From CAYLOC01 sp964385195 (GTDB lineage: Bacteria; Actinomycetota; Actinomycetes; Propionibacteriales; Nocardioidaceae), in contig CAYLOC010000010.1 of NCBI GenBank assembly GCA_964385195.1, forward strand, positions 1 to 29,038: a stretch of DNA of 29,038 bases. Reading direction: 5' to 3'. The position numbers and the translations under genes were made by a program. The notes under the pieces were generated by a model, which saw nothing but the letters and a program-made list of their open reading frames with translations, was not told the origin of the DNA and did not search any database. Positions 7,075 to 15,495 of this stretch are shown here, one piece after another. Positions within the stretch are counted from its first letter, which is position 1. Every line of letters starts with the position of its first letter.

Positions 7075-8229
7075 CTAGGTGAGGGCTTGGGTGAGGTCGG
7101 CGACCAGGTCGTCGGCGGACTCGATCCCCACCGACAGCCGCACCAGGTCCTCCGGTACGGCGAGGGCGGAGCCTGCCGCCGACGCGTGCGTCATGGCCGC
7201 GGGCAGCTCGATCAGTGACTCCACCCCGCCCAGCGACTCGGCGAGAGTGAACAACCGGGCACGGTCACACACTTTTCGTGCCACCTCCGCACCGCCGGAG
7301 AGGCGGAACGAGAGCATCCCGCCGTACCGCCGCATCTGCCGAGCGGCGACGTCATGGCCGGGGTGATCGGCAAGACCGGGATAGTAGACGGTGCTGACCG
7401 CGTCGTGTCCGGACAGGAACTGCACCAGCCGCTCGGCGTTGTCGCAGTGCCGGTCCATGCGCACCGCGAGGGTCTTCAGCCCCCGCAGGGTCAGGAAGGA
7501 GTCGAACGGGCCCGCGACCGCGCCGGTGGAGTTCTGCACGGTGGCGACCTGCGCCCCGAGGTCCGCGTCCGCGGTCACGACCGCCCCGCCGACGACGTCG
7601 CTGTGCCCACCGACGTACTTGGTGGTGGAGTGGACCACCACGTCCGCTCCCAGAGCGAGCGGCTGTTGCAAGTAGGGGGTGGCGAACGTGTTGTCCACCA
7701 CCAGGAGCGCGCCGTGCCGGTGGGCGAGGTCGGCGACCGCGGCGATGTCGCACACGCCGAGCAGCGGGTTGCTGGGTGTCTCCACCCACACCACCGTTGT
7801 CTCCCCCGGCACCAGCGCGGACTCGATCGCGGAGACATCGCTGACCGGTGCCGGGGTGTGCCGGACCCCCCACGGTTCGAGCACGGTGCGGAACAACCGG
7901 TACGTGCCTCCGTAGGCGTCGTCGGGGATGACCACGTGGTCCCCGGGCCGGCACAGCACCCGGAGCACCGCGTCCTCGGCGGCCATGCCGGAGGCGAACG
8001 CCACGCCGCGGGCTCCACCCTCCAGCGCGGCGAGACAGTCCTCCAGCGCGCGGCGGGTCGGGTTCCCGGTACGGGAGTACTCATACCCCCCACGGAGCCC
8101 GCCGACCCCGTCCTGGCGGTAGGTGCTGGTGGCGAAGATCGGCGTCATGACCGCGCCGGTGCCCGCGTCGGCGGGCTGGCCGGCGTGGATCGCCCTGGTC
8201 TCGAACCCGTGGTCAGTGCTGTCGTCCAT
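7075..8229 (-). CDS. metB: Cystathionine gamma-synthase (or gamma-lyase), Cys/Met metabolism PLP enzyme
   Basis: A 384-residue PLP enzyme of the Cys/Met metabolism family. The PLP lysine is Lys204 in HSTTKYVGGHSD. Other family signatures are YEYSRTGNPTRRALE near the N-terminus, ASGMAAEDAVL, the VWVETPSNPLL strand with VVDNTF (PLP-ring Asp), and the C-terminal LAESLGGVESLIELPAAMTH. It condenses an activated homoserine with cysteine to give cystathionine; gamma-lyase and gamma-synthase cannot be told apart by eye. In mycobacteria metB also lies beside greA, which favours synthase. The start is ATG at 8229; an upstream GC-rich, weak ribosome site is the only one visible. Confidence 0.88.
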   Translation of the reverse strand: MDDSTDHGFETRAIHAGQPADAGTGAVMTPIFATSTYRQDGVGGLRGGYEYSRTGNPTRRALEDCLAALEGGARGVAFASGMAAEDAVLRVLCRPGDHVVIPDDAYGGTYRLFRTVLEPWGVRHTPAPVSDVSAIESALVPGETTVVWVETPSNPLLGVCDIAAVADLAHRHGALLVVDNTFATPYLQQPLALGADVVVHSTTKYVGGHSDVVGGAVVTADADLGAQVATVQNSTGAVAGPFDSFLTLRGLKTLAVRMDRHCDNAERLVQFLSGHDAVSTVYYPGLADHPGHDVAARQMRRYGGMLSFRLSGGAEVARKVCDRARLFTLAESLGGVESLIELPAAMTHASAAGSALAVPEDLVRLSVGIESADDLVADLTQALT

Positions 8230-8397
8230 ACCTGGAGCGTATCGACCCCGCGGTCGCGGGCCGGCAAGCGGAGGTGTGTGACCCAGACGGCAATCTCTCT
8301 GTTCTCATGTGCGGCTCGTCCCCACGTGATATCTCTTATCTCGGATCGTGGACGCGGCTCTGCGCTCTTCCTTCTTCTTCAGCCCCAGGGGGTTGCC

Positions 8398-9429
8398 ATG
8401 CGTCGTGTTCTGGTGGGAGTGGTCGCGGCCGCTACCGGCCTGGTCCCGTTCACCGTCCTCACCTCCGCGCCGGCCGATGCCGGGGCCCGGGTGCACCAGC
8501 GGCTCCGGGCGGCTGTGCACGCACTCCCGGTGGCGGCCGAGCACCACGCGGGGTACCAGCGAGCGAAGTTCCGGTTATGGGTCGACGCGAACGGAGACTG
8601 CCAGAACACCCGCGCGGAAGTTCTGGTCCAGGAGTCGAAGGTCCGTACTCGTGGCTGTCATGTGACCCGTGGCAAGTGGTACTCCTACTACGACAACCGC
8701 ACCTGGCGGTCCGCGTCGCGGCTCGACATCGACCACGTGGTTCCGCTCGCGGAGGCGTGGGACTCCGGTGCCCGGCGCTGGAACGCCGCGACCCGGCAGC
8801 GGTACGCCAACGACCTCGGGGACCGGCGGACCCTGGTGGCGGTGACCAGCAGCGTCAACCGGTCCAAGGGCGCCAAGGATCCCGCCCGCTGGCTACCCCG
8901 GTACGGCAAGTGCCGCTACGTCCGTGACTGGGTGGCGGTGAAGACCCGCTGGTCCCTGACGGTCAACCCCGCGGAGAAGGCGACCCTGACCCGGATCGCC
9001 CGCAGGTGCCCCAACACCTACCTCACGGTCCGCAAGGCAGCGATCGGGCGTGCCGTCCGCGGAACCACCCCGAACGCCGCCCTGCGGATCACCCGGGTCG
9101 TCTACGACGCGCCGGGGCGCGACTCCTCCCGGAACGAGAACGGCGAGATCGTGGTCATCAGAAACGCGGGCCGGAAGGCGGCCTCCACGAACGGTTGGCG
9201 GTTACGGGACGTGGCCGGGCACGTCTACCGGTTCCCGGCCCACCGCATCGCGAGCGGCCAGACCCTCACCGTGCACTCCGGGCACGGTCGGACCACGCGC
9301 TACCACGTGTACGCCGGGTGGGGACACGTGTGGAACAACACCGGCGACACCGCCGTGCTCGTGCGTCCCGGTGGCCGGGTCGCGGACCGCTGCTCGTGGG
9401 GCGACGGCAGCGGCAGCACCCGCTGCTGA
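8398..9429 (+). CDS. Secreted HNH nuclease with C-terminal lamin-tail domain
   Basis: A 343-residue predicted exported protein. The signal peptide is residues 1-28 (MRRVLVGVVAAATGLVPFTV, cleavage after APADA). A nuclease domain of the GmrSD/DUF1524-like HNH type follows, with the DIDHVVPLAEAWDSGA motif (Asp112-His113) and the later NDLGDRRTLVAVTSSVNRSKGAKDP segment giving the Asn/His-metal core. From about residue 230 a lamin-tail (LTD) beta-sandwich is seen (ITRVVYDAPGRD, NENGEIVVIRNAG, NGWRLRDVAGHVYRF, VWNNTGDTAVLV). Paired cysteines at 68 and 87 suggest a disulfide. The start is ATG at 8398 behind CAGGGGG. It is an extracellular nuclease, either nutritional or competitive; LTD domains are thought to aid surface or substrate attachment. 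Confidence 0.87.
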   Translation: MRRVLVGVVAAATGLVPFTVLTSAPADAGARVHQRLRAAVHALPVAAEHHAGYQRAKFRLWVDANGDCQNTRAEVLVQESKVRTRGCHVTRGKWYSYYDNRTWRSASRLDIDHVVPLAEAWDSGARRWNAATRQRYANDLGDRRTLVAVTSSVNRSKGAKDPARWLPRYGKCRYVRDWVAVKTRWSLTVNPAEKATLTRIARRCPNTYLTVRKAAIGRAVRGTTPNAALRITRVVYDAPGRDSSRNENGEIVVIRNAGRKAASTNGWRLRDVAGHVYRFPAHRIASGQTLTVHSGHGRTTRYHVYAGWGHVWNNTGDTAVLVRPGGRVADRCSWGDGSGSTRC

Positions 9430-9466
9430 CCTCACCACGGCCGCGTCTCCCCGGCAGAGGGAGTGC

Positions 9467-9519
9467 TTTGGCAGCAGTTAGGGGTCAACGTGCGCGTTGA
9501 ACAACAAACTGCTGCCAAA
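9467..9519. terminator. Long two-part hairpin between convergent genes
   Basis: The outer arms TTTGGCAGCAGTT (9467-9479) and AACTGCTGCCAAA (9507-9519) are perfectly complementary over 13 bp. Inside is a second perfect stem TCAACG (9485-9490)/CGTTGA (9495-9500) with a TGCG loop. It lies between the stop of the nuclease gene (9429) and the stop of the convergent amidase gene (9524), so a bidirectional terminator is the simplest reading, though T-runs are minimal. Confidence 0.6.
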
Positions 9520-9523
9520 TCAC

Positions 9524-10927
9524 CTACCCCGCGGTACGGCGCCACGGTCGGGCCTCCTCGATCTCGAAGGCCAGCTGTAGCAGCGTCCGCTCGTCCCCGT
9601 GGTCCGCGGAGAACTCGACCCCAACGGGAAGGCCGCTGGCGGTGGTGCCGCCCGGGATGGTGATGGCCGGCCCTCCGGCAGCGTTGTTCCATGGGGTGAA
9701 CGCGGTATAGCGCACCAGCCGGCCGAACAGCGTGTCGAAGTCCTGAGCGGGCGAGAGGTAGCCCAGCCGCGGTGTGGTGTGGGAGACCACCGGCGAACAC
9801 ACCACGTCCAGGCCCTGGAAGACCTGCCGATAGGTGAACCGTGACCTGCGCAGTCGTGTCACCATGGCGGCCGTGGCAACCGGGTTGCGCCGGTACGTCG
9901 AGGCGAGACCACGGGTGAGGTTGTCGCAGCGCTGCGGGTCGAACGCATCGCCGTACATGCGCCGACCGAATGTGATCAGCAAGTAGGCAAGGAACCGCCA
10001 GTAGCCGGCGAAGTCCTCCACCATCGACCGTGGCCCCGGCAGCGCGATCTCCTCGACGTGGTGCCCCTGTTCTTCCAGGAGCCCGGCCACCCCCCTGACG
10101 ACCCGATCGGTCTCGGCGTCGGTGACCGCCCCCGGTACGACGGAGTCACGAGCCACGCCGATGCGCAAGCGGCGACGGGCCGGGCCGGTGACGGTCCCGA
10201 TCGGCGGGAGCTCTGGCGCCCGGTAGAACCGCTCCGCGGCACCGTAGAACCGCGCCGTGTCGCGCACGCTGCGGGTGAGGATGCCCTCGGTGACGATGCG
10301 CACCGGAATCTGCTGCGTGCGCGGCTCGGCGACCAGGCGCCCGCGGGTGGCCTTCATGCCTACCAGTCCGCATGCGGCGGCTGGGATCCGGATCGACCCG
10401 CCGCCGTCGTTGCCGTGTGCGAGCGGCAGCGCACCCGCCGCCACCAGGGCCGCGGAGCCGCCGGAGGAGGCACCTGCGGAGTAGTCCAGGTCCCACGGGT
10501 TCCGGGTCGCGGTCCCGTCGGCGTACTCCGTGGAGGCGTTGAAACCGAACTCGGGCAGGGTGGACTTCCCGACGGGCACCATTCCCAGGGCCACGAGCTG
10601 CTCGACGAACGGGCCGCTCCGCGCGACCGGGACCTCGGGGACGGCCAGACTGCCCTCGCGCGTCGGCAGTCCGGCGAGGTCGACGTTGTCCTTGATGACG
10701 ACCGGGACACCACGGAACGGCCCCGCCTGGTGACGTTCAGCGCGCTGCAGCGCATGGTCGAAGTCCGCGCACTGCAGGGCATGCAACGCCGGGTCGACTG
10801 CCTCGATGCGTGCGATCGCCGCGCGGACCATCTCGCTTGCAGTGGCCTGACCGGTGCGGATCAGTTCGGCGGCGCCGGTCGCATCTACGTCGGTCAGAGC
10901 GTCATCACCGAAGACGTGCACGGTCAT
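9524..10927 (-). CDS. Amidase-signature hydrolase
   Basis: A 467-residue amidase-signature family protein with the full Ser-cisSer-Lys triad: Lys79 in VVIKDNVD, cis-Ser154 in SAGASSGGSAA, and nucleophile Ser178 in NDGGGSIRIPA (spacing of 24 as in characterised members). These enzymes hydrolyse amides or esters, including GatA-like and catabolic amidases; there are no gatB or gatC genes nearby, so a free amidase is likely and the substrate is unknown. The C-terminal FTPWNNAAGGPAITIPGG segment is typical. The start is ATG at 10927, ten bases after the stop of the GNAT-Nudix gene on the same strand, so the two are probably cotranscribed. Confidence 0.92.
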   Translation of the reverse strand: MTVHVFGDDALTDVDATGAAELIRTGQATASEMVRAAIARIEAVDPALHALQCADFDHALQRAERHQAGPFRGVPVVIKDNVDLAGLPTREGSLAVPEVPVARSGPFVEQLVALGMVPVGKSTLPEFGFNASTEYADGTATRNPWDLDYSAGASSGGSAALVAAGALPLAHGNDGGGSIRIPAAACGLVGMKATRGRLVAEPRTQQIPVRIVTEGILTRSVRDTARFYGAAERFYRAPELPPIGTVTGPARRRLRIGVARDSVVPGAVTDAETDRVVRGVAGLLEEQGHHVEEIALPGPRSMVEDFAGYWRFLAYLLITFGRRMYGDAFDPQRCDNLTRGLASTYRRNPVATAAMVTRLRRSRFTYRQVFQGLDVVCSPVVSHTTPRLGYLSPAQDFDTLFGRLVRYTAFTPWNNAAGGPAITIPGGTTASGLPVGVEFSADHGDERTLLQLAFEIEEARPWRRTAG

Positions 10928-10937
10928 CGCGCCATGC

Positions 10938-11882
10938 TCACCACGGTCCGTCCGGCCGCACCCGCCGGAGCACCGAAAGGAGGTCGGGCTCGACCGGGTC
11001 CTCCAGTGCCTCGAGCTTCGACCAGTGCACCCACTCCTGCCCGAGCCCGTCGATCTGCTCGTTGGCGGTGAACCCGGAGGTGTCCACGGTCGCGGCAGCA
11101 GTCGTGGCGGTGGCCAGAAAGAAGTCCTCGTCGGTCACGATCCGGTGCCCGCGCCATACCTCGTCGCGCGCGACCGTGACCGGATCGGGAACGAGGTCCG
11201 GCACCGGCAGGGCGGTCTCCTCGCCCCACTCCCGGCACACGGCGTCGTACGGCGTCTCGCCGGCCTCGATGCCGCCACCCGGGGGCTCCCACAAGCAGTA
11301 GCCGTCGACCGGATCGCGCCAGTGCATCAACAGGATGCGTCCGTCGGGGTCCAGGCAGATCATCCGAGCGGCCCGGCGGCTGCGGACCGGCGGCTGCGGA
11401 AGGGTACGGATGTAGTGCATGATCGGCTCGCCGTTGTCGTCGACCCGGCGCCGGCCGACATCGGTGAACCCCTCCCGTGTGTAGAGCCGCTGCGCGGCAC
11501 GGTTGGACAGGTGCGTCCACAGCTGCGCACGGGCGTAGCCGCGTCGCGCCGCCTGTCCCATGACCGCACGCACGACCTCTCCCCCCAGCCCCTGCCCCCA
11601 GTGACCGGGCAGGGTCGCGACGGAGGAGATGTGCGCCAGCCCGGGGACGGCGCGCCGTGAGCGGGCGTCATCGGCCAGTGCCGGCAGCGCAACCGCCATC
11701 GCGCGCAGCTCCCCCTCGACGTACGCGCCGACTCCGAAAGCGCCCGGCCGCTGCAGCGCCGACTCGCCATGGTGCGCCGGGCCGACCCCGAGATCACGGC
11801 GGCGCTGGTCGGTCGCCTCCCGCCACAGGGCGGCGACGCGAGGAATGTCCGCTGCCGTGAAGCGTTGCAGATAAGCGGGCAT
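10938..11882 (-). CDS. GNAT acetyltransferase–Nudix hydrolase fusion
   Basis: A 314-residue two-domain protein. Residues about 1-160 are a GNAT domain: VATLPGHWGQGLGGEVVRAV gives the acetyl-CoA loop (GQGLGG), followed by LWTHLSNRAAQRLYTREGF. Residues about 165-314 are a Nudix domain with box GGGIEAGETPYDAVC then REWGEETAL; the metal-binding REx-x-EE core is kept, but the usual Gly near the end of the box is Ala. The start is ATG at 11882, the only start after the last upstream non-coding codons; the ribosome site is poor. It is divergent from msrA and upstream of the amidase. The fusion suggests linked modification/cleanup of a nucleotide-linked metabolite, but no substrate can be named. Confidence 0.87.
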   Translation of the reverse strand: MPAYLQRFTAADIPRVAALWREATDQRRRDLGVGPAHHGESALQRPGAFGVGAYVEGELRAMAVALPALADDARSRRAVPGLAHISSVATLPGHWGQGLGGEVVRAVMGQAARRGYARAQLWTHLSNRAAQRLYTREGFTDVGRRRVDDNGEPIMHYIRTLPQPPVRSRRAARMICLDPDGRILLMHWRDPVDGYCLWEPPGGGIEAGETPYDAVCREWGEETALPVPDLVPDPVTVARDEVWRGHRIVTDEDFFLATATTAAATVDTSGFTANEQIDGLGQEWVHWSKLEALEDPVEPDLLSVLRRVRPDGPW

Positions 11883-11933
11883 GCTTGACGGTATCGCGAC
11901 GTTTTGTTGATGCGACGAGAGGAGCCGGACCCC

Positions 11934-12569
11934 ATGATCATTCCCCGCCCCAAGCAGGACCTCCCGACCGAGGACAACGCACTCCCGGGTCGCGAGCAGC
12001 GGCCGTTCACGGTGCCGGAGAAGCACGCAGTCCTTGGCACGCCGTTGGAGGGGCCCGTTCCTGACGGGTATGAGGAGGCGGTCTTCGGCCTGGGATGTTT
12101 CTGGGGCGAGGAGAAGATGTTCTGGGAGACTCCGGGCGTCTGGTCCACTGCCGTCGGGTACGCCGGCGGGGTCACGCCGCATCCGACGTATGAACAGGTG
12201 TGCTCCGGCAAGACCGGGCACGCGGAGGTGATCCGGGTCGTCTACGACCCGGATCGGATCAGCTATGCCGAACTCCTCCGGATCTTCTGGGAGGCACACG
12301 ACCCGACACAGGGGATGCGCCAGGGAAACGACCGCGGCAGCAACTACCGGTCGCTCATCCTCACCACCTCCGGTGCGCAACAGCGTGCGGCTGAGGAGTC
12401 CCGCACGGCGTACCAGCAGCAGATGACCGCGGCCGGTTACGGCCAGATCACCACCTCGATCCAGCCGCTGGAGACGTTCTACTACGCCGAGCCGTACCAC
12501 CAGCAGTATCTGCATCACAACCCGAACGGCTACTGCCCTCTCCACGCCACCGGTGTCGCCTACGCCTGA
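11934..12569 (+). CDS. msrA: Peptide methionine-S-sulfoxide reductase
   Basis: A 211-residue MsrA. The catalytic motif GCFWG carries Cys55, followed by TPGVWSTAVGYAGGVTPHPTYEQVCSGKTGHAE, split here as the standard MsrA core (YAGG, TYEQV, TGHAE). The C-terminus YHQQYLHHNPNGYC brings the resolving Cys. It reduces the S-epimer of methionine sulfoxide in proteins with thioredoxin. ATG at 11934 is chosen over an in-frame ATG at 11904 because AGGAG (11920-11924) sits nine bases upstream. It is divergent from the GNAT-Nudix gene (51-bp gap) and 23 bp ahead of the next gene. Confidence 0.95.
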   Translation: MIIPRPKQDLPTEDNALPGREQRPFTVPEKHAVLGTPLEGPVPDGYEEAVFGLGCFWGEEKMFWETPGVWSTAVGYAGGVTPHPTYEQVCSGKTGHAEVIRVVYDPDRISYAELLRIFWEAHDPTQGMRQGNDRGSNYRSLILTTSGAQQRAAEESRTAYQQQMTAAGYGQITTSIQPLETFYYAEPYHQQYLHHNPNGYCPLHATGVAYA

Positions 12570-12592
12570 CGAGCGGCCGAAGGGGAACCAGC

Positions 12593-13630
12593 GTGCTCAC
12601 CACGGACGACCTGCTGCAGAGTCCGCGTGGGCGCGGGTTGTGTATGGCGGTCGCTCGCCGTTTGTACGGCGAGGACTGGCCCGCGTGGTACGGCGATCAC
12701 CTGGGTAGGTCAGATGTCGTCGTGCAGGCCCTGGACAACGTCGATCCCACTCCGGTGCGTGACTGGCGTGACCCACTGTCCTTCGCAGAGGACATGGAGT
12801 TCACGGTCGGCAACGCCATGTACTGGCAGGAACCGCCAGAGGACGATGCGGTGGCGGCGGATCCTGACGTCACCGCGGCGCTGCGTCCGGTTGCCGCTGC
12901 GGTGGTCACCGCGCCGGCTGCAGCGTGGTGGGACCACGCCGTCGACCTCGCCGCACTGCGCTACACCAGTCGCTACGACGCGGACGAGGAGCCCTCTGCC
13001 CCTGCGATCACCGGCGCACGGCGGCGCCTGGCCGGCTGGCGCACTGACACGATCAACGAGGAGCGCCGGGCGGACCAGGAGCTTCCGAGCGACGCAACGG
13101 CACCGGTCAGCGGGCGCTGGTGGTCAACCCCGACCACAGCGAACCTGGTGACCACCACCAGATCCCTGCCGGGCCTCGGTTCGATCCAACTTGCCTGGGA
13201 GGAGGACAGCTTCGGACAAGACCGGGCCGCGATCTGGCCGCTGCTGGCCACGCGGGCACCCCGGGTGTGGGAGATCGACCGGCCCCAAGCCTGGATCCGA
13301 CTGGTCGATGAGTACCCGCTGGAGGTCACCTACTCGCGCCGTCACGACTGGTATCGGACCACCGGCTGGGTCGCCACATGGCGCGTGCCCGACTGGACCG
13401 CCGTCGCTGCCGACTGGGACGCGGTCCATCTCTCGGTGGCCGGCTATCTCACCACCGCGACTCGCGCGCACTCGCTTGCCGATGGCGCGGGCACTGTCCT
13501 CGCCGGCTGGGACCCGGACCAGACCTGGTGGCTGAACGACGTGCTCGCCCCGAGCGGACCTGGGCCTGAATCATGGCGGCGCTCCGATCACCCGGACGCG
13601 CCGGCTCTCGGCTGGCGCCGAACGTCCTGA
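12593..13630 (+). CDS. Uncharacterised Trp-rich protein downstream of msrA
   Basis: A 345-residue protein I do not recognise. It starts at GTG 12593 with AGGGG upstream. It is soluble, without signal peptide or membrane helix, and unusually rich in tryptophan (about 20 residues), with motifs such as YGEDWPAWYGDHLG near the N-terminus, WWDHAVDLAALRYTSRYDADE in the middle, and DWYRTTGWVATWRVPDWTAVAADW near the C-terminus. The two halves are joined by a charged linker (about residues 150-175). It follows msrA by 23 bp and is probably cotranscribed, so a link with oxidative damage is conceivable but unsupported. No catalytic motif is evident. Confidence 0.72.
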   Translation: MLTTDDLLQSPRGRGLCMAVARRLYGEDWPAWYGDHLGRSDVVVQALDNVDPTPVRDWRDPLSFAEDMEFTVGNAMYWQEPPEDDAVAADPDVTAALRPVAAAVVTAPAAAWWDHAVDLAALRYTSRYDADEEPSAPAITGARRRLAGWRTDTINEERRADQELPSDATAPVSGRWWSTPTTANLVTTTRSLPGLGSIQLAWEEDSFGQDRAAIWPLLATRAPRVWEIDRPQAWIRLVDEYPLEVTYSRRHDWYRTTGWVATWRVPDWTAVAADWDAVHLSVAGYLTTATRAHSLADGAGTVLAGWDPDQTWWLNDVLAPSGPGPESWRRSDHPDAPALGWRRTS

Positions 13631-13675
13631 TAACTGGAGACCTGGCAGCCCATATGCCGGTCGGCACCGCGGCAC

Positions 13676-14644
13676 TCAGCGCGCGGACGCCCTATCGTCG
13701 TACCACCGCAGGACGCGAAGGGCCCGCAACGTGATCCAGCGGCTCGGCTTCTCGTCGCCGTCCTCAAGTTCGAAGTAGATCAGGCCCGGGTGCGTGTTCT
13801 CCAGCAGCCACCTGCCGTCGCGCTGTTGCTTGGCCCGCACCTGTTCGACCGCCTCCGCCATCCGTGGGTCCGGCGCCTCCCCCACCGATCGGAAGTACTC
13901 CAAGCCACGGAGGACGTCGTAGTACCACCGGGTGGGAAACGAAAACCGCAGCCAGTCCCGGTCGACCACGTCTCCGGTGCTGGCCCGGCGGAAGAGGCTG
14001 CGCGTCAGCAGGTAGTCCTCGGCTCGTTTCCGTGCCGCCGCAACGGGGATGCCGCCCCCCGCACGTTCGTACTCCCAGAGTCCGTCGAGCACGCAGATGG
14101 TGGAGTGGAACGACGAACGGGTAGATCCGTTCTCGGCCTCGCAGTTCCATCCGCCGTCGTCGAGTTGCTCGCCGACGAGCCGGCTGACAACACTGTCCAC
14201 GTCCTGGCCGAAGTACGCACCGACCGCGACCGCGCCGCCGTTGATGCACGGCTCAACCTCACCGTCGAAGAAGCGCTGTCCGGCGTGCTCCCATCGTGCG
14301 CGCTCCCGTACGCCGTCCACCGCTGACTGCACGCCCGCGTCTTCCGGGTCCACGCCGAAGTCACGAAGCAGACGGAGGGTCGGGAGGGTGGCGGTCCAGG
14401 GTTGAGCATCGGGGTCACCGACGAGCGGCCCCGCAGGACGCCAGTCGCGGCTGGGGAAGCATGCGCCGCCTGCCCACTGTCCGTCCACCTGCAGGTCCAG
14501 CAGCCGCCGACCCCAGCCTTCTGCTGCCACCCGGGACCGTTCGCGTGCGACGTCTGCTGCCGGTGCGTCGGTAAGGTCGCGCAGCACCTGCCAACGGACC
14601 GCGGGATCGGCCTCCAGCAACCAGGCCGCAACGTCGTCCATCAT
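13676..14644 (-). CDS. Prenyltransferase/squalene-cyclase-fold protein
   Basis: A 322-residue protein built from repeated helical hairpins with QW-like motifs: DLQVDGQWAGGACFPS (about residues 50-65), GEQLDDGGWNCEAENG (about 163-178), and AKQQRDGRWLLENT (about 285). These are hallmarks of the alpha/alpha-toroid fold of squalene cyclases and prenyltransferase beta subunits. The usual acidic DxDD/active-site motif of terpene cyclases is not seen, so a non-catalytic toroid is possible. The start is ATG at 14644 with AGGGAG upstream; the next codon is also ATG. An inverted repeat lies in the upstream gap. The function is unknown. Confidence 0.75.
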   Translation of the reverse strand: MMDDVAAWLLEADPAVRWQVLRDLTDAPAADVARERSRVAAEGWGRRLLDLQVDGQWAGGACFPSRDWRPAGPLVGDPDAQPWTATLPTLRLLRDFGVDPEDAGVQSAVDGVRERARWEHAGQRFFDGEVEPCINGGAVAVGAYFGQDVDSVVSRLVGEQLDDGGWNCEAENGSTRSSFHSTICVLDGLWEYERAGGGIPVAAARKRAEDYLLTRSLFRRASTGDVVDRDWLRFSFPTRWYYDVLRGLEYFRSVGEAPDPRMAEAVEQVRAKQQRDGRWLLENTHPGLIYFELEDGDEKPSRWITLRALRVLRWYDDRASAR

Positions 14645-14661
14645 GTGATCTCCCTCGAGTC

Positions 14662-14698
14662 GGATTCGGTAGTGGAGCACCACGGTACGACCGATTCC
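14662..14698. promoter_or_regulatory. Nested inverted repeat upstream of the toroid-fold gene
   Basis: Outer arms GGATTCGGT (14662-14670) and ACCGATTCC (14690-14698) pair with one mismatch; inner arms GTGG (14672-14675) and CCAC (14680-14683) flank an AGCA loop. It lies 18 bp upstream of the gene starting at 14644 and 34 bp after the end of the dienelactone hydrolase gene, so it could be an operator or a terminator between them. Confidence 0.3.
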
Positions 14699-14731
14699 GG
14701 ACAGGATGCTTCCGCGAGGAAAAAGGGTCTG

Positions 14732-15430
14732 TTACCCCGGGGGGAGGTGGCGGGCGAGGAAGTCCACCGTCGTTGCCCAGGCCGTGGCCGAGGCAGCGGC
14801 GTCATGGAACACCGGATGCGGGTTGTCGAAGGCGTGGCCGGCGCCGGGATGGGTCTCGACCTGTACGCCGGGACGCTCGATAGCCGTGCGGATAGCCGTC
14901 TGCGTGTCCGGGGGAATGTAGCTGTCGGCTAGACCGAAATGGTGCAGACTCGGCGCGCGCACCCGCGGCGCCAGATCGAGCAGGTTGGCCAGCGCGGAAC
15001 CGTAGTAGCTGACCAACACGTCGGGGTTCGCCTCCGCGGCGACGTTGAACGCCAGTCCGCCGCCGAAACAGAAGCCGAAGACCCCGACCCCGTCATGCAC
15101 GTGTTCGTCGGCACGCAGCGTCTCCAGCGCCGCCACTCCGTCGGCCACCGCCGCAGCCCAGTCCACCCGTCCTGCGACCGCCAACGCCTGGTCGAGGAAA
15201 TCCGGTTGCGTCTCGTCGACGCCGGTGTCGTCGAGCCGCCAGTAGAACTCCGGAGCCAGTACGACGTACCCCAGCGCGGCCAGGTCTTCGGCCCGCTGCT
15301 TGATGTAGTCGCTGATCCCGAAGATCTCCTGGAACAACACCAGACCCGGTCCGGAGCCCGCGGGTGGTGACCAACGCCAGGCGGGCATCTGGCCGGCGTC
15401 GGTAGGGACGTGGAACGGTTCTGTCGTCAT
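14732..15430 (-). CDS. Dienelactone hydrolase family protein
   Basis: A 232-residue alpha/beta hydrolase of the dienelactone hydrolase family. The triad is Cys121 in GFCFGGG, Asp169 in GLADSYIP, and His199 in GAGHAFDN; the Glu35 (VLFQEIFG) that positions the Cys nucleophile in this family is present. A normal length of about 230. Members hydrolyse lactones or esters such as dienelactone in chloroaromatic degradation, but no other catabolic genes are near, so the substrate is unknown. The start is ATG at 15430; a longer in-frame ATG at 15451 exists without a ribosome site. It is divergent from the DUF488 gene. Confidence 0.9.
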   Translation of the reverse strand: MTTEPFHVPTDAGQMPAWRWSPPAGSGPGLVLFQEIFGISDYIKQRAEDLAALGYVVLAPEFYWRLDDTGVDETQPDFLDQALAVAGRVDWAAAVADGVAALETLRADEHVHDGVGVFGFCFGGGLAFNVAAEANPDVLVSYYGSALANLLDLAPRVRAPSLHHFGLADSYIPPDTQTAIRTAIERPGVQVETHPGAGHAFDNPHPVFHDAAASATAWATTVDFLARHLPPG

Positions 15431-15495
15431 TCGGCCAGTCTGCCTGACCACTCGCCACGGCCACGAGGCACCATACCGGTCACTACCGTGGAGGC

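Noticed and set aside
7354..8397. N-terminal extension of the secreted nuclease
   Set aside because: The frame is open upstream but runs antisense through metB, and it would bury the clear signal peptide that begins at 8398.
11883..12545. N-terminal extension of the GNAT-Nudix protein
   Set aside because: This open stretch is antisense to msrA and has no GNAT features; the ATG at 11882 gives an intact GNAT domain.
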